Assembly: GCA_038206395.1 (NCBI GenBank)
Contig: JBBRAX010000014.1
Span: forward strand, 1-64,000
DNA from: JAGSPQ01 sp038206395
GTDB lineage: Bacteria; Myxococcota; Myxococcia; Myxococcales; Myxococcaceae
DNA length: 64,000 nt
Reading direction: 5' to 3'
Shown here: piece by piece, positions 24,737 through 32,318 of the stretch
Layout of the letters: the number at the start of each line of letters is the position of its first letter
Position numbering within the stretch: position 1 is the stretch's first letter
Notes under the pieces: generated by a model
Database searches by the model: none
Told to the model about the DNA's origin: nothing
The model's input: the letters and a program-made list of their open reading frames with translations, nothing else
Program-made: the position numbers and the translations under genes

Positions 24737-26530
24737 CTACCACTGGGCGGTGGAAGTCATTCGAAGGACCTCTTCGAACGACGTCAGCCCTTGCGCGAGC
24801 TTCAGCACCGCCGCTTCACGCAGTGACCTCAAGCCAGCCCGCCTCGCCGCCGCGGTGAGATCGGACGCAGATCCGCCGCTGCTGACCAGCTGCCGGACTT
24901 CCGACGTCGCCGAGAAGAGCTCGAAGATGCCCGTGCGGCCCAGGTACCCGGTGCCGCGGCACTTCACGCAGCCCTTGCCGCGCGCCGCCTGCAGCCCGCC
25001 TTCGAGCAGCGGCACCGGCACCTGCAGCGCTTCGATCTCTTCCCGCGCCAACGCGACGGGAATCGAGCAGTGAATGCAGATCTTCCGCAACAGCCGCTGC
25101 GCCATCACGCCCAGCAAGCTCGACGCGAGCAAGAAGGGGGGGACCTTGAGGTCGACGAGCCGGCCCACGGCGCCCACCGAGTCGTTGGTGTGCAGCGTCG
25201 AGAGCACGAGGTGGCCGGTGAGCGCCGACTGGATGGCGTTCTCGGCGGTCTCGGGATCGCGAATCTCGCCGACCATGATGATGTCGGGATCCTGCCGAAG
25301 GATGTGGCGCAGCGCTCCGGCGAAATCGAGGCCGAGCTTCGGCTGCACCTGCACCTGGTTGAACGCTTCCCACACCATCTCGATCGGGTCTTCGATGGTG
25401 GTGACGTTGACGTCGGGCCCTGCCAGCGCCTTCAAGGCCGAATAAAGAGTCGTCGTCTTGCCGCTGCCCGTTGGGCCCGTGACGAGGATGAGGCCGTGCG
25501 GTTGCGCGATCCACGACTCGAAGATCTGCCGTTCGACCGGGTCGAACCCCAGCGCCGACAGATCGGTGGCCAGCGACTCGGGGTCGAAGATGCGCATCAC
25601 CACCTTCTCGCCAAAGGCGGTCGGCAGCGTGGAGACCCGGAGCTCGACCTCGCGGCCTTCGCGATCGATCTTGATCCGGCCGTCCTGGGGCTTGCGCTTC
25701 TCGCTGATGTCGATGCGCGAGATCATCTTGATGCGCGACACCACCGGCGGGTGGACCTGGTTCGGCAGCGTGTAGACGTTGTGAAGCACGCCATCGATGC
25801 GGAAGCGCACCGTCGACTTGTCGCGCTTGGGCTCGATGTGAATGTCGGACGCGCGGTTGTCGAACGCGTACCGCAGCAGGAATTCCACCGCCTGCACGAC
25901 GGGCTTGTCGGAGGCGTCGAGCTCCTGCCCGGAAGACAGCTGCACCAACTGCTCGAAGTTGCTGCTGACAGCGGCGGTGTCGGCGAAGTCACTGGCGGCG
26001 GCGGCCAGCGTGCGCCGGAACCCGTAGACGTCGGCGATGCCCTTCAAGATGTCGGCCTTCGCCGAGAGCACCGGCACCACCTTCATCGCCGCGAGCCGCT
26101 GCAGATCCTGGAACAGCTGAGGGCTGAAGGGGTTCGCGACGGCGACGATCAACGTGCCCGCCTCGACGGCCAGCGGCAGGATCACGTTCTTCTGCGCGTA
26201 CGGCCGCGAGATGATGCGGGTCACTGCGCTCTGGTCGAGCTTCAGCGGGTCGATTTTGCGGTAGCCGATGTTCGCGGCCTTCGCGACGAGCTCGCTCAAG
26301 CGATCTTGATCCAGCTTTGGCATCGCGAAAGCCGCGACGATCTCGATCGGCGAGACGTCGTACTTCTCGAGGCCCGACGTCTTCACCACCCGCGCCCGCG
26401 CCGCCACTTCCTGGGTGAGGATCTCGTTCGCCTGGTCGACGTTCAACGCGCGAACCGCGACCAGCGCCTTGAGCACGAAGTCGAGGCTGAAGTCCTGCGG
26501 CATGCGCGCGGCGGGAGGCGCCTGCGTCAC
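24737..26530 (-). CDS. GspE/PilB-family secretion ATPase
   Basis: This 597-residue ATPase has the full layout of type II secretion / type IV pilus assembly motors. An N-terminal MshEN/T2SSE-N domain occupies about 10-170. The N2 domain starts near 210 (RASDIHIEP at about 226). Walker A is at 352-359 (GPTGSGKTT), the Asp box follows, Walker B is near 412-421 (RQDPDIIMVGEIRD) and the His box is at 438-450. The zinc-binding tetracysteine of GspE/PilB is present (C485, C488, C521, C524). No secretin, platform or pseudopilin gene adjoins. The GTG start overlaps the stop of the metalloprotease gene (GTGA); longer frames upstream are antisense noise. Whether it serves the general type II system or a separate machine cannot be told. 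Confidence 0.93.
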   Translation of the reverse strand: MTQAPPAARMPQDFSLDFVLKALVAVRALNVDQANEILTQEVAARARVVKTSGLEKYDVSPIEIVAAFAMPKLDQDRLSELVAKAANIGYRKIDPLKLDQSAVTRIISRPYAQKNVILPLAVEAGTLIVAVANPFSPQLFQDLQRLAAMKVVPVLSAKADILKGIADVYGFRRTLAAAASDFADTAAVSSNFEQLVQLSSGQELDASDKPVVQAVEFLLRYAFDNRASDIHIEPKRDKSTVRFRIDGVLHNVYTLPNQVHPPVVSRIKMISRIDISEKRKPQDGRIKIDREGREVELRVSTLPTAFGEKVVMRIFDPESLATDLSALGFDPVERQIFESWIAQPHGLILVTGPTGSGKTTTLYSALKALAGPDVNVTTIEDPIEMVWEAFNQVQVQPKLGLDFAGALRHILRQDPDIIMVGEIRDPETAENAIQSALTGHLVLSTLHTNDSVGAVGRLVDLKVPPFLLASSLLGVMAQRLLRKICIHCSIPVALAREEIEALQVPVPLLEGGLQAARGKGCVKCRGTGYLGRTGIFELFSATSEVRQLVSSGGSASDLTAAARRAGLRSLREAAVLKLAQGLTSFEEVLRMTSTAQW

Positions 26531-28293
26531 TGCTTCCTCAGGCCACGCCGCGACAACCCGAACCCGACGAAGAGCATCGCGAGCAGGCCCGACAGCTCGC
26601 CGGAAGTCGAACAGCCGCAGCCGCCCGTGCCGCCACCGCCCGTGCCCGCGTCTTTCTTGATGGGAGGAATCGGCTTGCCCGCGTCGACCATGCCGCAGAA
26701 AGCGCCACAGCCGGCGTCGTCTTCGCCCGGGTTGTAACACTCGCCATTGTTGCAATCCTGGCCCACCGGGCAGTCGAGGCTGTTGGTGCAGGCCGGCAGG
26801 CAGGCGCGGCCCGTGGGCAGGTTCGCGCAGCGCGCGCCCAGCGGACAGGTGCCGGCCCCGGTGCAGGTGCGCAGACACGCCAGCGAGTTGCTCGGAGGCA
26901 GCGGCTGGCAACCTGAGCCCGTCGGGCACGTGCCACACCCTGCCGCGCAGCCGATGGTGCACTGCTTGGTCGGCTTCGAAGGATCCAGCGCGGTACAGAC
27001 CTGGCCGGCGCCGCACTGCGCGTCCATCGTGCAGAGGTCCCCGATGCGGCCCGAGTTGTTCTGCCGCCCGACGCAGAGCCCGTCGCAGGTGCGGCACTGG
27101 ACGTTCACGACGTCGCCGCAGTCGGCATCGGCGAAGCATGAAGGAATGCAGACACCGCCATTGACGGTCTGCGCGCACGAGTAGCCGTTGCGGCAGTCGG
27201 CCAGGCCCACGCGGCACGACAGCAGGCAGATCGGCACGGGCTCACCGATGTTGGTGCACTGGCTGCCCGCAGGGCACATCGGCTGGCCGACCGCGCACGT
27301 CTGGTAGCAGTAGCCCTGAAACCAGCGCTTGTAGCCCGACGGGTGCGTGTCTTCCGGCTGGCACTTGCCGAGCGACGAGTTGCACTGGTTGTCGAGCGTG
27401 CAGGCGGCGCCGACCTTGGTCACCGTGTTCGTCGCGCGAAGGCAAGCGCCGTTCGAGGCAGGGTTGAAGAAGGTCGACGGCTCGCAGTACAGCGGCAGCT
27501 CGCAGACGGCGCCGGTGCCGGTGGTGCAGCCGACGGTGCAGAACTTCGCGAAGCCGCTGGTCAGGGGCTGGTTGACGCACTTCTGGCCAACGGATCCGCC
27601 GCAGCCGCCGTCGGCGAGACACGGCGAGCCCACCCCTCCCTGCACCGGGTTGCGATCGCACAGCGCCGACACGTCTTCGGGGCTGGCCAGCGAGCGGCGC
27701 TGGAAACCTTCTTGTACTGCGCCCGTCATCACGTTGGGCACTCCACCGGGCTCCTGCCAATGCTCGAGGCCGAGGCAGTGCCCCATCTCATGGAGCAGCA
27801 CCGTCTCGAGGTCGACGCTTCCCGCCGGCGTCGCCGGAGACACTGACCAGTTGATGCCGACCCCGTTCAGGTACACGTCGCAGTTCACCAGCATGCCCGC
27901 GAAGCTGAAGGGCAGCGCGGTGCCTTTCACGTACGAGCTGCCGAACAACGGAAAGTAGTACTTGTCGGTGTTCGACACGATCCACACCGGGTTCACGTTG
28001 AACGCGTCGTACGGATCCGAAGGGTCGGGCACGATTCCGCTGGTGAAGCCGTTGCTCACCGTCTTCGGCACCGCGCAGCTGACCGCGTTCCAGGTGTCCC
28101 ACGCGTTCAGCGTCGCCGTCTGCACCGACTGGAGGCTCAGGTTGCCAGGCGTCGCGGTGCGGTTGTCGAGGTAATAGCGAAAGGGATCCGACTGCCCGTT
28201 CACCATCTTGAAGGGCAGGTACTGGGGCGTCGTGAACTGGGCGAGCGCCAACGAAGAGCCGAGCATCAGCGCGACGGCGGCCAGGCGCTTCAA
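26527..28293 (-). CDS. MYXO-CTERM metalloprotease (matrixin-like), Cys-rich
   Basis: This is a 588-residue secreted protease. The TTG start at 28293 overlaps the previous stop (TTGA) and opens a signal peptide (KRLAAVALMLGSSLALA). The zinc motif HEMGHCLGLEHW near residue 200 is of the metzincin type, and a downstream Met (NVMTG) could form the Met-turn. From about 245 to 540 the chain is Cys-rich, with repeated short C-x-C modules that resemble disulphide-knotted surface proteins. The C-terminus is a Gly linker, CGC, a hydrophobic helix and RRGLRKQ, the MYXO-CTERM anchor. Export through type II secretion is expected for this class, and the next gene encodes such an ATPase. Confidence 0.88.
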   Translation of the reverse strand: MKRLAAVALMLGSSLALAQFTTPQYLPFKMVNGQSDPFRYYLDNRTATPGNLSLQSVQTATLNAWDTWNAVSCAVPKTVSNGFTSGIVPDPSDPYDAFNVNPVWIVSNTDKYYFPLFGSSYVKGTALPFSFAGMLVNCDVYLNGVGINWSVSPATPAGSVDLETVLLHEMGHCLGLEHWQEPGGVPNVMTGAVQEGFQRRSLASPEDVSALCDRNPVQGGVGSPCLADGGCGGSVGQKCVNQPLTSGFAKFCTVGCTTGTGAVCELPLYCEPSTFFNPASNGACLRATNTVTKVGAACTLDNQCNSSLGKCQPEDTHPSGYKRWFQGYCYQTCAVGQPMCPAGSQCTNIGEPVPICLLSCRVGLADCRNGYSCAQTVNGGVCIPSCFADADCGDVVNVQCRTCDGLCVGRQNNSGRIGDLCTMDAQCGAGQVCTALDPSKPTKQCTIGCAAGCGTCPTGSGCQPLPPSNSLACLRTCTGAGTCPLGARCANLPTGRACLPACTNSLDCPVGQDCNNGECYNPGEDDAGCGAFCGMVDAGKPIPPIKKDAGTGGGGTGGCGCSTSGELSGLLAMLFVGFGLSRRGLRKQ

Positions 28294-28775
28294 GGCTTCT
28301 TCTCCTTCGCCGGCTGCAGCTGCCGCACGACCTCGGCCAGCGTCTGCGGGCTCACCGTGCCTGTCGCGAGGTCGGGCACCAGCAGCTTGCCCTCGACCAT
28401 CTGCAGCGCGCCGGCGCCGAGCGCCACCAGCGAGCAGATGTTGGGCTGTGGGCACCGAAGAAAGACGAGCGCGGTGGCGCCGACCTCGAGCTTCGCGTCG
28501 CCCGGCACGTGCAGCTCGTAGAGCCCGTACTTCCCGCCCACCTGCACCAGCTCGACGTACGGTGCGCCCTCGCCCTTGAAGCTCTCAGCGACGGCGAGGT
28601 GGCTGACCGTGCGCATCGTGCGCGGATCGTCGTTCTTCACGATCGTCTGCCGCGATAGCACCTGCACCAGCGCGATGCGATCAGACTCGGCGGCGCGCTG
28701 GGCGAGGGTGTGGGGGACGATGGAGGCGGCGAACGTCACCGCGGGGATCAAAAGAAGAAAGGCGTGCCTGCGCAT
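28290..28775 (-). CDS. Small secreted protein of unknown function
   Basis: This 161-residue protein has a signal peptide (MRRHAFLLLIPAVTFAASIVPHTLAQ). The mature part, with VQVLSRQTIVKND, VAESFKGEGAPYVELVQVGG and TALVFLRCPQPNICSLV, looks like a compact beta fold and vaguely like NTR/TIMP-type domains, which would fit a neighbour of a metalloprotease. That resemblance is weak and only an inference. An in-frame start 18 codons upstream lacks a signal at its end. The stop overlaps the TTG start of the protease gene. Confidence 0.7.
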   Translation of the reverse strand: MRRHAFLLLIPAVTFAASIVPHTLAQRAAESDRIALVQVLSRQTIVKNDDPRTMRTVSHLAVAESFKGEGAPYVELVQVGGKYGLYELHVPGDAKLEVGATALVFLRCPQPNICSLVALGAGALQMVEGKLLVPDLATGTVSPQTLAEVVRQLQPAKEKKP

Positions 28776-28788
28776 GGGGGCGCGAACG

Positions 28789-29481
28789 TTACCTCTTCCA
28801 GGCCGCCTGCGCCGCGTCGAGAAGCTCAAGCGACCCCCCCCGTGCGACGGTGTGCGCCGGGAAGCCCAGCCGCAAGAGCTCGTCTGCGACCGAGGCCGAC
28901 CCCGCCACCCGCACCGCCCCGTCGAGCCACTGCGGCCGATCGCGGTGAAGCGCCGATGGCGTGCCCGGCGACTCGAAGAGGATCAGCTGTGGAGCCGCGT
29001 CGGGCAGCGCCACGTCAGCGGGTGTCCACGCGAGCACCGAGATCGCCAGTGCGCCGGCTTCGGCCAGCGTCCGCGGCCACGGGCTGCTGGCATCACCCAG
29101 CGGCACCAGAACTTCGGTGTCGGCCTCGAGCGGCAGTGGGCCGGGCAGCTGGAACCGCGGCGGCTGGCCCAGCGCAGTGAGCATGCGGGCGACCGCGGCG
29201 TCGGCGGCGATGAAGCCCACCTTGCTCAAGCCCGGCAGCGTGCCGGCGACCCGCGCGCCGTCCCAAAGCGCGGCGACCGCCTCCAGCGACGAGAGCAGGA
29301 TCCAGGGGTGTCGCGGCAGCTGTTCGACCATCGCCGCGAATGGTCGGGCATCGCTGGGAGGCCGCAGCTCGAGCAGCCGCAAATGAACGAGGTCGGCGCC
29401 TTCGTCTTCGAGCAGGAAGGAGATCGCTTCGCAGCGCTCGCGCGACGCCGTCAGCGCGATCTTCACGCCTTGCAGAGACAT
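28789..29481 (-). CDS. Uroporphyrinogen-III synthase family protein
   Basis: This 230-residue protein with a two-lobed HEM4-like pattern has an N-terminal lobe VKIALTASRERCEAISFLLEDEG, WILLSSLEAVAALWDGA (corresponding to the 'FTSxNGV' segment), VGFIAADAAVARML, and a second lobe ending in a repeated DELLRLGFPAHTVA motif. The fold closes hydroxymethylbilane to uroporphyrinogen III in haem, sirohaem and cobalamin synthesis. Sequence conservation in this family is low and no other haem gene is near, so it may have another role. It lies 12 bases after the previous gene in a secretion-related operon, an odd setting for HemD. Confidence 0.65.
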   Translation of the reverse strand: MSLQGVKIALTASRERCEAISFLLEDEGADLVHLRLLELRPPSDARPFAAMVEQLPRHPWILLSSLEAVAALWDGARVAGTLPGLSKVGFIAADAAVARMLTALGQPPRFQLPGPLPLEADTEVLVPLGDASSPWPRTLAEAGALAISVLAWTPADVALPDAAPQLILFESPGTPSALHRDRPQWLDGAVRVAGSASVADELLRLGFPAHTVARGGSLELLDAAQAAWKR

Positions 29482-29493
29482 CTTCCCTGGCGT

Positions 29494-29871
29494 CTACAGC
29501 TTGTCGAGGATGAAGGCAGCCAGCAAATCCGCTTCGGGCGAGATCTGCTTCTTCTTCGGGTCGGGCCTCGCGGCCGGCGGCGGAGCCAGGATTTCGGTCA
29601 CGTACCCGGGGATCACCTCGAACGCCGTCTCGCCCAGCAGCACCGAGTCCATCATGTGCTCGGCGCCGAGCTCGTCGAGCTGCTTCATCGTCTTCACCCG
29701 GCCCGTGAGCTGGTGGGCGTCGTTGCCGCTGACGACCTTCACGAAGTGCACCGCCGGGGTAACCGCGTGGTTCGACGCGCCTTCACGAACGACAAGCCGG
29801 CCTTCTTCGAGGTCGGCCTTGTCGCTCACCGACCAGTCTTCGAGGGTCTTCTGGGGAAGAAAGAGCTTCAC
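29494..29871 (-). CDS. Conserved-looking hypothetical protein (first gene of the protease/ATPase cluster)
   Basis: This is a 125-residue soluble protein without signal peptide, starting at GTG 29871 after an AGAAG ribosome site. It has a small beta-rich body (DKADLEEGRLVVREG, HFVKVVSGNDAHQLTGRVKT), then VLLGETAFEVIPGYVTEI and a Pro/Lys-rich linker before a short helix. The shape recalls PilZ-like or adaptor proteins but no signature residues are present, so I do not assign a family. It is divergent from trxA and starts the seven-gene minus-strand run. Confidence 0.7.
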   Translation of the reverse strand: MKLFLPQKTLEDWSVSDKADLEEGRLVVREGASNHAVTPAVHFVKVVSGNDAHQLTGRVKTMKQLDELGAEHMMDSVLLGETAFEVIPGYVTEILAPPPAARPDPKKKQISPEADLLAAFILDKL

Positions 29872-29961
29872 GGGGTTTCTTCTTATCCCGGCATCTCTTG
29901 CAGCGCACCTGCGACGCTATTATTGCGCTACCTGAACCTCTAGCCGGAGCCGCGAACCACC

Positions 29962-30285
29962 ATGGGCAAAGACACGATCAACGTCAGCGATGCAGAGTTC
30001 AAGTCCAAGGTCCTCGACTCCACCGAGCCCGTGCTGGTCGACTTCTGGGCCACCTGGTGCGGGCCGTGCAAGGCGATCGCTCCGGCGCTCGACGAGCTCG
30101 CCGCCACCTACAAGGGCAAGGTCACTGTCGTGAAGGTCGACGTCGACGAGAACCAGGCGACGGCGATGCAGTACGGCATTCGATCAATCCCCACCCTGCT
30201 GATGTTCAAGGGTGGCAAAGTCGTCGACCAGCTCGCCGGCCCGACGAAGTCGAAGATCGAAGAAGCATTCAAGAAGGTCATCTAG
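29962..30285 (+). CDS. trxA: Thioredoxin
   Basis: Thioredoxin is the cytoplasmic disulphide reductant for ribonucleotide reductase and many other proteins. This one has 107 residues with the active site WCGPCK (Cys33, Cys36), the conserved Asp in VDFWA, the cis-Pro in IRSIPTLLMFKGG and normal length for TrxA. A TATTAT at 29918-29923 could be the -10 of its promoter. The gene stands just upstream of mgtE, 28 bases apart, so the two may be co-transcribed. Confidence 0.96.
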   Translation: MGKDTINVSDAEFKSKVLDSTEPVLVDFWATWCGPCKAIAPALDELAATYKGKVTVVKVDVDENQATAMQYGIRSIPTLLMFKGGKVVDQLAGPTKSKIEEAFKKVI

Positions 30286-30313
30286 TCCCTCTTCCAAGGC
30301 GTATCGAGGTCTC

Positions 30314-31693
30314 GTGCTCGGCCACTTTCTCAAGCCCGAGTACGAGGAGCTGATCCTCAAGAAGGATTGGGAAACGCTGCGCATCGCTTTCGAAGAGCTG
30401 GATGCGCCCGACATCGCCGAGATCCTCGAGGATCTTCCCCCCGAGGACAGCGGCGTCATCTTCCGGATCCTGCCGCGCGACAAGGCGAGCCTCGCCTTCG
30501 AGTACCTGCCGCTCGATCAACAGGCCCAGATCGTCAGCACCCTCACCAGCGATCAGCTGGTCGGGATCCTCAACGAGATGGCGCCCGACGATCGCACGCG
30601 CCTCTTCGAAGAGCTCCCCGCCGAGGTCACCAAGCGCGCGCTCGAGACGCTGAAACCCGAAGAGCTGCGCATCGCCCGGCAGCTGCTGGGCTACCCGGAA
30701 GGCAGCGCCGGCCGCTTCATGACGCCCGAGTACCTGGCGGTGCGCCCGACGATGACGGCCGCCGAGGCGCTGGATCACGTGCGGACGCGCGGCAAAGGGG
30801 TCGAGACGCTGAACGTGCTCTACGTCAGCGACGACAAGGGCATGCTGCTCGCCGACGTGCGGCTGGGCGAGGTGGTGATGGCTGCTCCTTCCCAATCGGT
30901 AGGCGAGATTCCGGCGCGGCAGCTGGTCTCGCTTCAGGCGACCGCGACCCGCGAAGAAGTCATCACCACCTTCGAGAAGTACGACCGCACGGTGCTGCCC
31001 GTCACCGACTCGCGCGGCGTGCTGCTGGGCATCATCACCGTCGACGACGTGCTCGACGTCGCCGAAGCCAAGGCGACCGAAGACATTCAGCGCCTCGGCG
31101 GCATGGAAGCCCTCGATGCCCCGTACATGGACATCGGCTTCGTCGGCATGGTGAAGAAGCGCGGCGGCTGGCTCGCGGTGCTGCTTGTCGGCGAGATGCT
31201 GACCACCACCGCGATGAGCTACTTCGAGGAAGAGATCGCGCGCGCGGTCGTGCTGGCCCTCTTCATTCCGTTGATCATCTCTTCCGGCGGCAACTCGGGC
31301 AGCCAGGCCACCTCGCTGATCATCCGTGCGCTGGCGCTGCGCGAGATCGAGCTCAAAGACTGGTGGAAGGTCGCGGGCCGCGAGCTGCGAAACGGCCTCG
31401 GCCTCGGCCTGCTGCTGTCGGCAATCGGCTTCCTGCGCATCTACTTCTGGCCGATGCGGGAAAAGCTGTACGGGCCGCACTACGCGATGATCGCCATCAC
31501 CGTCGCGTTCAGCCTCTTTGGCGTCGTCCTCTTCGGAGTGCTCTGCGGCTCGATGCTGCCCTTCATACTTCGCCGCCTCGGCCTCGACCCCGCAACTGCC
31601 TCGGCCCCCTTCGTCGCGACCCTGGTCGACGTCACCGGCGTGCTGATCTACTTCACCAGCGCGAGCCTGATTCTCAAAGGCACGCTGCTATAG
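30314..31693 (+). CDS. mgtE: MgtE magnesium transporter
   Basis: MgtE is a dimeric Mg2+ channel gated by cytosolic magnesium. This protein has 459 residues, the usual size, with an acidic N-terminal domain (about 1-130: PDIAEILEDLPPEDSGVIFR), two CBS domains (about 135-260) and five C-terminal membrane helices with the pore segment FIPLIISSGGNSGSQATSLI. I chose GTG 30314 with GAGG four bases upstream: it gives the family's normal length, whereas the longer frame from 30212 overlaps trxA and adds a Ser/Arg-rich stretch unlike MgtE. The 3' end overlaps the convergent cupin gene by 20 bases. Confidence 0.93.
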   Translation: MLGHFLKPEYEELILKKDWETLRIAFEELDAPDIAEILEDLPPEDSGVIFRILPRDKASLAFEYLPLDQQAQIVSTLTSDQLVGILNEMAPDDRTRLFEELPAEVTKRALETLKPEELRIARQLLGYPEGSAGRFMTPEYLAVRPTMTAAEALDHVRTRGKGVETLNVLYVSDDKGMLLADVRLGEVVMAAPSQSVGEIPARQLVSLQATATREEVITTFEKYDRTVLPVTDSRGVLLGIITVDDVLDVAEAKATEDIQRLGGMEALDAPYMDIGFVGMVKKRGGWLAVLLVGEMLTTTAMSYFEEEIARAVVLALFIPLIISSGGNSGSQATSLIIRALALREIELKDWWKVAGRELRNGLGLGLLLSAIGFLRIYFWPMREKLYGPHYAMIAITVAFSLFGVVLFGVLCGSMLPFILRRLGLDPATASAPFVATLVDVTGVLIYFTSASLILKGTLL

Positions 31694-32168
31694 CGGGCAC
31701 CAGCGTCTCAGGGGTGAGCACCATTGCCACCGCCACCATCAGGGGCTGAAGGCCCTTGCGGAAGGCGTTCCCGATTTTCGCGGCGAGTTGGAGCACGCGG
31801 CCCGGGCTCTGATGGGTGAAGAACTTCTTCACGTACTTCGGCACGTGCCAGCGCGTGGTGAGACCGCACGGGAAGAATGCGGTCGTGCCCGCAGCGAGAA
31901 TCTGCGTCTTCCCTTCTGACTCGACGTGGACCTCGCCCTCGAGGATCTGCACCACCTCGTCGACGTCGAAGGTCCAGTCGAATGAGCCGGCGGTGCACTC
32001 CCAGATTCCCGAGCAAACGCGGCTGGTCTGGGTGAGCATCGTCGCGCTCGCTTGCGGCGAACCTTCACGAATCCAGGCCGGGTTGATGGGCTGCAGCGCC
32101 AGGGCCCCCGGCCGCTTCGCTGACTGCATGTGCGTGCCGCGCAGCGCGAGCCAGAGTTCGTGAATCAT
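31674..32168 (-). CDS. Cupin-domain protein
   Basis: This 164-residue protein has one cupin beta-barrel (about 40-120) of the cupin_3 type: IWECTAGSFDWTFDVDEVVQILEGEVHVESEGK, then FFPCGLTTRWHVPKYVKKFF. Relatives include (S)-ureidoglycine aminohydrolase-like and sugar-binding regulators. Only some of the canonical His ligands are present, so catalysis is uncertain. A hydrophobic C-terminal tail (GLQPLMVAVAMVLTPETLV) is unusual for a soluble cupin. It overlaps mgtE tail to tail. Confidence 0.75.
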   Translation of the reverse strand: MIHELWLALRGTHMQSAKRPGALALQPINPAWIREGSPQASATMLTQTSRVCSGIWECTAGSFDWTFDVDEVVQILEGEVHVESEGKTQILAAGTTAFFPCGLTTRWHVPKYVKKFFTHQSPGRVLQLAAKIGNAFRKGLQPLMVAVAMVLTPETLVPAIAACL

Positions 32169-32242
32169 CGGCGCATGCTACCTGCGCCGTTCGCGCCGGC
32201 CAAAGGGTGACATGTGTGGGGCTCACTGCGACGTGGGGCTTT

Positions 32243-32271
32243 TTGACGTAGTGTTTGCGATTGAATTAACG
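32243..32271 (+). promoter_or_regulatory. Candidate promoter of the three-lipoprotein operon
   Basis: TTGACG (32243-32248, five of six for -35) is followed after 17 bases by TTAACG (32266-32271) in an AT-richer stretch. It lies about 50 bases before the first ATG of the operon. The -10 match is weak. Confidence 0.4.
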
Positions 32272-32318
32272 GGTAGAGGGTGAAGTTCAAGGCCGCTCCT
32301 TCGAGGAAGTTAAGCACC

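Noticed and set aside
25070..26737. 555-codon open frame on the plus strand
   Set aside because: It is antisense to the secretion ATPase and the protease end; no domain pattern.
26531..27217. Upstream extension of the secretion ATPase gene
   Set aside because: The extra 229 codons are another frame of the Cys-rich protease; the GTG at 26530 in a GTGA overlap gives the family start.
28789..29481. Reading the HemD-like gene as proof of a haem operon
   Set aside because: No other haem or cobalamin gene is present and the family is poorly conserved, so only the fold assignment is kept.
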